Assembly (NCBI GenBank): GCA_037074615.1
Contig: CM073569.1
Coordinates: forward strand, 9,740,001-9,804,000
DNA length: 64,000 nt
Direction: 5' to 3'
DNA from: Leucaena leucocephala
Taxonomy: Eukaryota; Streptophyta; Magnoliopsida; Fabales; Fabaceae
Each line of letters begins with the position of its first letter. The first letter of the stretch is position 1. Positions 59,801 through 64,000 of the stretch are shown here, piece after piece. Below the pieces are notes generated by a model that saw only the letters and a program-made list of their open reading frames with translations, did no database searches and was not told the origin of the DNA. The position numbers and the translations under genes were made by a program.

Positions 59801-62663
59801 AGTACACAAGGTATCAGAAAATGTTTAAACCTGGGCTACTACGCAAAGAAGCTCCTCATGAGACAAGACAGCAGCTTTGTGATATCGTTGGTAAAGATCA
59901 GCTCCAAATGCACCATAAGGTAGCCAGTCAGCAGGGGCAAAATTAACTGCCTCTGCGCAATTTAAACCTGACAATGCAATCAAGCCTCGTATGTTATTCC
60001 CCAATACAAAACTTAATGTATATTAGATTGCATATAAGTTGGCAACCTAGGATCAGAGATAAAACACCATACCGAGATTAAAACCTCCATGGTATGATCT
60101 GGGAAAGGTAATAACAAAATTCCCAGGCTCCTGACAAGTATCAAGAATCAAAAGAATCATGCCAGATGTTCAATATAATATGAAGAGAATGCAATGAAAC
60201 ATTAAAACCAATAGTGCTGCTGTTATATTCTTCTTAGCAAACATGCCTAGCAGGAAGTTATAACACAAAGCAGCTATCCTCACTCAAATAGTCAAATTAC
60301 TGTCATATGGCACAAATTCCGGACGACATATGAACTAGAAACAAAGTTTAATGGATCTGCTAAGATGGCTATTTCCATCTACTACAATTTAACTTTGGAG
60401 TGCTTATTTTATGTTTCCTATTTTACCATTTACAACAACCTAACCACTTGTGCTCTAATTTGATAATTTCCACAAAACCATGCACTTACAATAAACAACA
60501 CAAATTCAAAACTGTATGACAAGGCCATATGAAACCTGAATTATGCTGTAGACTGGAACTCCATTTTCTTGCAAAACAGATGGGTTTAACATAGTTACAA
60601 GCTGAAAAAGCAGATCTGGTTGCGCATCGAAAAGATCAGGAAGACTGCTTCTCATCACCTACAACAAAGTGGATCATTTTATGCGGAGAAATAGTTAATT
60701 GAAAGGAAGAGGAAAAAATGTAGACCCAGTAATAATCAATTGATAGTGGAAAATCAACTTCTGCAGGAACATTTGATAGAAAAACAATTTTGGATAAAAC
60801 AGAAGGCCTTAAGTGAACCTATTTTGCCCATCAATACTGGTGGCAGAGTTAATATGAATTAGCATCTGTGGTGTTTATTTATATTTGTGCACGTGTGTGC
60901 ATTTTTTTGAAGATATGCATGTACTATAGTGTGATACATACTTGGTATTCTGTTATGACATGTGTCAAGTGTATATTATTTGTGGGTGATAACAGAATCT
61001 ATTATATATTTACACATAAACACACTAGGGATTGTCTCACATTGAGCATCTTGACTACTCCCCTCGTTTTTCTAGTATTCAATTTTATTCTTGTGCCTTC
61101 GGTTTGACTGGCAGGATACACAAAATGAAGGAAAGAGAATAAAAAAAAAATAAAAAACCAAAACAAAACAGAAGTTGAAAAATATAAAGAAATAGATGTC
61201 ATTTTTTCCTCCATTTCTTTTTTTATTTTTATTTTTTTGGTTGGGGGGCCGGGGGGAGTATTCCCGCTATTGAGTAAGAAGTTTGATACAACGACAAGCT
61301 TTATCCCACTAAATGGTCCTATCAATCCATTGAAAATGTTCACACAACTTCTCAAAAAAATTTAGATGCACACAGAATGAGATGTAGACAACAATATTAA
61401 AACTAGATTGCTAATTTGCTATAAATAATAAAACCTCATCATTTATTTGCAGCTATAACAGTTACAATGATTACGAAACCTATTTGCTACAAATATGATG
61501 TATAACGTAAGATGATTATACATTTACAATAAATATATCTTTTGATGTGTACTCAAGTGAGATGCAAAACCCTCCCCACAAAAGCTACCTATTGAGATGG
61601 AAAACAAACCCACTTATATACCCTATGAATATCTCATACTACTCAACTGAGGGACTTAGGCACCCATACTACCTAAGTCTCCATCAATTGCCCCCATTGG
61701 AGAGTCAGTCAACATCCCGATAGCTATAATCTACAACTCTTCACTTGGTGACACCTTGATTTCCTCGCCAGTCAAAACCCTTCAATGATCAAGACTCTTT
61801 GTGGTTAGCCATTTTGAAACTATTGACAATCAACTCTAATACCAATTGATGTGTACTTCAGTGGGATGGGAAACTCTCCTCCAAAAACTAGCCATTGAGG
61901 TGTGAGAACCAATCCACATGAATACAAGAGCATTTTTAGTGATTGGGAGAGTCGAAGACTAAGAGGTGAGTTATTTATCAACCAAGCATTCTATTCTTCT
62001 TATGGCAAGATCCAGGGTATATCATAGTACTCAATGTGGGACTCAAGTATCCCATACTAAGATGCCATCAAGGTCTCCATCATCTTTCAAGGGAGGCCAT
62101 CTGTGAAGATTTGAAGGATTGAAAGTAGAGGGCAAAAGCCTCAAAATATTATTAATCCTTGAATGAATGAGAATACAAATAGGCCTTTATATAGGCAAAA
62201 ATATAAGCTAATAGAATAAACCTATAATCTATCATAATCCTAATATCTTAGATTTACTCTTCTAAGATATGATAATTTAATATTTAAATCTAATCCTAGA
62301 TAATATCCAAACTTAATTTTTAGATAATTAATTAAATAACTAACAAAATATAATATTAATTAATTAATAATTAATTCCAAACTAGTGCATCTCCACACCA
62401 TCACATAAAAATAATTTTGAAAAATCAAATGACATCTTTCAATCATCCCTATCATGCAATTAGTTTGAAAACTCCCTTTTATGACTACGTTTCCAATTCC
62501 ACACTAAAAGGGCAATCAATTATCTCAAAGGATGAATGAAAAACTGTATAATTTCTTCATGGAGAAAATAATATAATGAAAATATCATAAGAATCCAAGA
62601 CCTACCTTCTCAAAAGCACCGGCTTCACTACCAGGAACACTGTACCAGCATTTTGGCTCTCCC
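32824..62663 (-). CDS. JMJ17: KDM5/JARID1-type H3K4 demethylase, 3' part
   Basis: Thirty-two exons join in frame to 1391 residues plus stop; the 5' part is outside the window. Visible residues 1-140 are the second half of JmjC, with the distal iron-binding His74 in FPRSYHGGFN. Residues about 126-266 are the C5HC2 zinc finger (exons 58380-58541, 58209-58295, 54964-55137). The PLU-1 region surrounds exon 51096-51303. An internal PHD spans exons 47979-48112 and 36228-36342. The C-terminal PHD (CICRKPFDPGRMIACNQCGE) is in exon 34212-34405, and a basic tail ends at 32824. KDM5 enzymes remove methyl groups from histone H3 Lys4 using Fe(II) and 2-oxoglutarate; Arabidopsis JMJ17 acts in ABA and dehydration responses. 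Remaining exons: 62606-62663, 60536-60658, 60073-60130, 59831-59967, 54102-54254, 53829-54020, 53636-53701, 53090-53185, 51832-51918, 51389-51505, 50919-50983, 50695-50753, 50473-50604, 50230-50380, 49815-50150, 49270-49440, 49082-49143, 48680-48758, 48193-48342, 36072-36145, 35454-35598, 35087-35236, 34667-34762, 34486-34581, 32824-33073. Confidence 0.95.
33874..33895. repeat. (CA)n microsatellite
   Basis: Eleven AC dinucleotides in the last JMJ17 intron. Confidence 0.95.
36603..36845 (+). repeat. 5' LTR of the old copia element
   Basis: It starts TGTGGTAATATTC and ends 'ctctata', a mutated form of the CTACA end kept in the 3' copy. It is matched by 47259-47503 and by the tandem copy 47714-47958. 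Confidence 0.93.
36918..38190 (+). pseudogene. copia gag and protease, degraded
   Basis: Open pieces at 36918-37100 and 37312-37758 encode gag-like sequence, including the end of a zinc-knuckle region (CEHYKVRHTHNKC). The piece at 37774-38163 holds an aspartic protease motif (VDTGASDHM). Stops and frameshifts separate them. Coding is interrupted at 38275 by the younger element and resumes at 43277. Confidence 0.85.
38526..43016 (+). pseudogene. copia gag-pol polyprotein with four nonsense codons
   Basis: One frame of 1497 codons runs the whole length, broken only by stops at 38757 (TAG), 39378 (TGA), 41382 (TAG) and 42345 (TAG). In order it shows a gag region, a zinc knuckle whose last Cys is the TGA, a protease (VDSGASDHMT), GAG-pre-integrase (WHKRLGHPNF), integrase (HSDLWGP, DNGTEYF, SPQQNGVAERKNRH), reverse transcriptase (YVDDIILTGDN) and RNase H (LTDADWASD, ARSSAEAEFRA). 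There is no frameshift. It cannot make a full polyprotein without readthrough, so recent movement probably used enzymes from another copy, unless the stops came later. Confidence 0.93.
43024..43276 (+). repeat. 3' LTR of the young copia element
   Basis: It starts TGTTGAAGATATTCAG and ends TGAACA. It is nearly identical to 38276-38526. Confidence 0.95.
43389..44515 (+). mobile_element. Small non-autonomous LTR element (family B)
   Basis: LTRs at 43389-43670 and 44221-44515 start TGTGGAGATGCA and end TCTCCACA. Target duplications ACATC lie at 43384-43388 and 44516-44520. A primer site TGGTATCAGAGCAG starts at 43671 and a polypurine tract gagggggag ends at 44220. The 550 bp interior has no gag or pol. 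It contains a tandem repeat built on 'tgctctatgatggaagagg' and 'cacaaaatctcata'. It needs an autonomous copia partner for movement, which is inference. Confidence 0.93.
44521..47250 (+). pseudogene. copia integrase, reverse transcriptase and RNase H, degraded
   Basis: This is the pol part of the old copia element after the nested insertions. Integrase motifs (HSDVWGP, IDNGTEYF, SPQQNGVAERKNKH) lie at 44660-45000. The reverse transcriptase start is at 45750-46186, the catalytic motif in frame shift at 46280-46320 (VYVDDIIVIGND), and RNase H remnants at 46760-47250 (CDNKAAINMALNP, DILTKRL). Several frameshifts and stops separate the blocks. Confidence 0.9.
47193..48091. repeat. 455 bp tandem duplication spanning LTR and JMJ17 exon
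   Basis: Bases 47193-47636 are repeated at 47648-48091 with almost no differences, joined by an 11 bp filler (ctatcagcagt). Each unit contains the end of copia pol, the polypurine tract, the 3' LTR, the CAATG target site and most of a JMJ17 PHD exon. The left exon copy (47524-47636) keeps the splice donor but lacks 21 bases and the acceptor. The functional exon is 47979-48112. Confidence 0.95.
51919..53089 (-). other. JMJ17 intron, no insert recognised
   Basis: This 1.17 kb intron is AT-rich. A plus-strand open frame at 52738-52947 is not recognised and is probably chance. Confidence 0.5.
53248..53573. mobile_element. Stowaway-like MITE in a JMJ17 intron
   Basis: The ends CTCCCTCCGTTTCTTTTTAT and its imperfect inverse near 53554-53573 (ending acagaaggag) are typical Stowaway termini. 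TA flanks both sides (53246-53247 and 53574-53575). It is 326 bp long and non-coding. Confidence 0.88.
54255..54963 (-). other. JMJ17 intron, no insert recognised
   Basis: AT-rich intron sequence. Open frames here are short and not credible. Confidence 0.5.
55166..56595 (-). mobile_element. Small non-autonomous LTR element (family B), minus strand
   Basis: On the minus strand the 5' LTR is 56321-56595, a primer site TGGTATCAAAG begins at 56320, and the 3' LTR is 55166-55425 preceded by a polypurine tract (plus strand ctccccctc). The LTRs match those at 43389-44515. The 900 bp interior has four to five copies of a repeat of about 130-160 bases containing 'cctatgagattttgtg', 'aagagacccaagttatcc' and 'taatctaacctcacttgagg'. 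I could not find a clear target duplication. Confidence 0.88.
56596..58208 (-). other. Remainder of large JMJ17 intron
   Basis: No exon or full element is recognised between the family B element and the C5HC2 exon. The sequence is not strongly AT-rich around 57050-57650 and may be another decayed insertion. It includes the tandem repeat at 57211-57332. Confidence 0.45.
57211..57332. repeat. 61 bp tandem duplication
   Basis: The unit from 'tttttgctgg' to 'aatcatagata' occurs twice with two substitutions. Confidence 0.9.
58684..58870 (-). mobile_element. LINE 3' tail fragment, minus strand
   Basis: A (CAA)n run followed by 'gccttatcc' and 'ggtggagtcggct' is the reverse complement of the kind of 3' end seen at 25360-25411. 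The match is partial and diverged. The rest of the element is not recognisable. Confidence 0.6.
61543..62082 (-). mobile_element. TRIM (short LTR element) with target duplication
   Basis: Related direct terminal repeats lie at 61543-61686 and 61847-62082; on the plus strand both begin TGATGTGTAC and end CTCCATCA. The 160 bp interior has a primer-site-like TTGGTATTAGAG reading minus from 61846. The target duplication TCTTT is present at 61538-61542 and 62083-62087. The left repeat is about 90 bases shorter than the right. No coding sequence is present, as expected of terminal-repeat retrotransposons in miniature. Confidence 0.85.
62102..62397 (-). mobile_element. Solo LTR of family B
   Basis: A single LTR matches the family B LTRs in reverse orientation and is flanked by the target duplication CCATC (62097-62101 and 62398-62402). 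The matching duplication shows it arose by recombination between the two LTRs of one insertion. Confidence 0.93.
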
Positions 62664-64000
62664 CTAGAAAATCACGGAAATCAGAGCCAAATTCAGAGGG
62701 GGGGGAATCAAAGAGGCATGTTATAGTTTAAAATTATTAATATTGACCCTAAAAGAAACACATAGCACTAACTATTTGGCTTCCCATACTATAGCTCAAG
62801 AATAAGCAGAATCAGCAAAATGGGTAGAATAAAATATCATGGAGAAGGTCATGATAGCTGCATCAACTATTAATCATGCATGCAAGTAACATTAAATTCT
62901 TCACAGTGCAAATAAATTATGTGAGGCACATTTGAGCCTTTGTGAACACATTATGGCCCCCAGTTGGGTGTCCAGACCTTTATAGAAGTCCAAAATATAA
63001 AATGCACGTCGAGTCAAGCATCAGAAACTGATTCACATCAAAATATAGAAACAGTCCTAAACACAAAATTAAAGAGGATGTCATGCAATACACTTAAGCA
63101 GCAATTTCCACAAGAAACCTGAATCCATTTGTGTGATGAACCTAAAGAACTACGAATTTTTGTTGACTGCCAATGATAAGGATGCAAATATCAAGAGTAA
63201 TTTGCTCCTTGTTATTCATAATAAGTCAAAAATAAGACTTACAGGATTTGTAAGAAAACTACAATCATTTGCCTCCTATATACATTCCACTTTCCAATCC
63301 CTAAATGGTTAAAGAAACAAGTTAACCACCAAAAGACATTGACACACGTGAAAAGGATATTCTTATGAAAATCATAAGAGAGAATAAGATTTTATACAAA
63401 TTAAATGCCATGCAATTCGCTAGAACGATAATATCAAGTTTGATTAAAATCACTGATGAAACACTGCAAATAATTCTTTGGCAGAGCTTAATATTTTTCG
63501 TTGATTAAAAGCAATATATGAACGTTAATCCTCAGGTTAAAGTAACAATTACAATCAGACTTTTCACTATCCTGATGCCATAAAACTTTAGAAGTTCAAA
63601 CTTCGAAGCATTTTTTGGTGATTTGGACCATCCTTAGTGATGTTGAGAAATGAATTACACACAAGGAAAATGAGAAGGGTTTCTGAAACAATAACCCCAT
63701 GCACATCCCCACTCTCCATTATATTATACTGCCCCAATTTCTCATCTAAGAATCCCTCACCTTTTGACATATTACCGATTCTCCCACTACTATCAACATT
63801 TCCAACTAATGTTACACACTATAAAATTCTCCACTCATGCTGGGCAGCATTAATAGTCTTAGTTTTACTATTTTGGGTATAAATAGATCAGAACTTAGCT
63901 TGGTCAATTAGTACTTAGGAAGAGATTAATACTTAGGAAGAGATTAATTTGATGCAGTTGACAGAGTAGTTCATTCCATATAGACAATTTAGTATAGTTG
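62664..64000 (-). other. JMJ17 intron, upstream exon not found
   Basis: Exon 62606-62663 starts with one base that completes a codon, so an upstream exon is required. I could not find one encoding the proximal iron-binding part of JmjC in this 1.3 kb. The open frame at 63588-63770 on minus is not part of a KDM5 protein that I recognise and is left unassigned. Confidence 0.6.

Larger units (their letters stand above)
60659..62605 (-). other. JMJ17 intron with LTR-type insertions
   Basis: This 1.95 kb intron separates two JmjC exons. It holds the TRIM at 61543-62082 and the solo LTR at 62102-62397. A poly-purine/poly-pyrimidine and G-rich stretch lies at 61138-61260. The rest is AT-rich without recognised features. 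Confidence 0.6.

Noticed and set aside
63588..63770. 60-codon minus-strand open frame as a possible upstream JMJ17 exon
   Set aside because: It contains no JmjC motif, does not supply the codon phase needed by exon 62606-62663, and shows no convincing acceptor and donor pair.
1..64000. CRISPR arrays, tRNA or rRNA genes
   Set aside because: No regularly spaced repeat-spacer structure and no tRNA or rRNA-like sequence was seen. The tandem repeats are explained by duplications and transposon interiors.

Overview
This is nuclear DNA of a plant, almost certainly a eudicot. The base composition is AT-rich, genes are intron-rich with plant splice signals, and the protein families are plant ones (an AT-hook/PPC protein, a thioredoxin-type glutathione peroxidase, a KDM5/JMJ17-type demethylase). 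Ty1/copia elements with initiator-tRNA primer sites and several MITE families fill the rest. I cannot name the species.

Left third (1-28.9 kb): a direct segmental duplication brackets a glutathione peroxidase gene. Copy 1 (1-5799) and copy 2 (20179-27532) are close to identical. Copy 2 holds exons 2-5 of an intact five-exon AHL gene (minus strand, 28172-23975, 341 aa). Copy 1 holds the same exons 2-5 with open frames and intact splice sites, but the breakpoint falls in intron 1, so the AT-hook exon is missing. Since duplicating, copy 2 has gained a MITE and an RTE-like LINE, and copy 1 preserves both empty sites. Between the copies lie a large inverted repeat rich in GTCGCGAC, a probable Ty3/gypsy solo LTR, a MITE with GC-rich cargo, and a complete six-exon GPX gene (14961-17378, 239 aa) with two G-boxes upstream.

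Middle (28.9-32.8 kb): AT-rich intergenic DNA with a Tourist-like MITE, an imperfect 90-110 bp tandem repeat and a 67 bp tandem duplication.

Right half (32.8-64 kb): the 3' part of a large minus-strand gene for a KDM5-type histone H3K4 demethylase (JMJ17 in Arabidopsis). I resolved 32 exons coding for 1391 residues, from the second half of JmjC through C5HC2, PLU-1 and two PHD fingers to the stop. The 5' exons lie beyond the window. One intron has grown to 11.6 kb through nested retrotransposons: an old copia element (36603-47503) contains a young copia element (38276-43276) and a small non-autonomous LTR element (43389-44515). All three have matching 5 bp target duplications. A later 455 bp tandem duplication copied the element's 3' end together with part of a PHD exon. 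Other introns hold a Stowaway MITE, a TRIM with target duplication, a solo LTR and a second small non-autonomous LTR element.

I found no clear sign of a wholly new biological system. The strongest signals are the dated insertion history of the AHL duplication, the PPC-only AHL fragment, the small LTR family with internal tandem repeats, the GTCGCGAC inverted repeat, and an unrecognised degraded coding-like segment present in both duplication copies.
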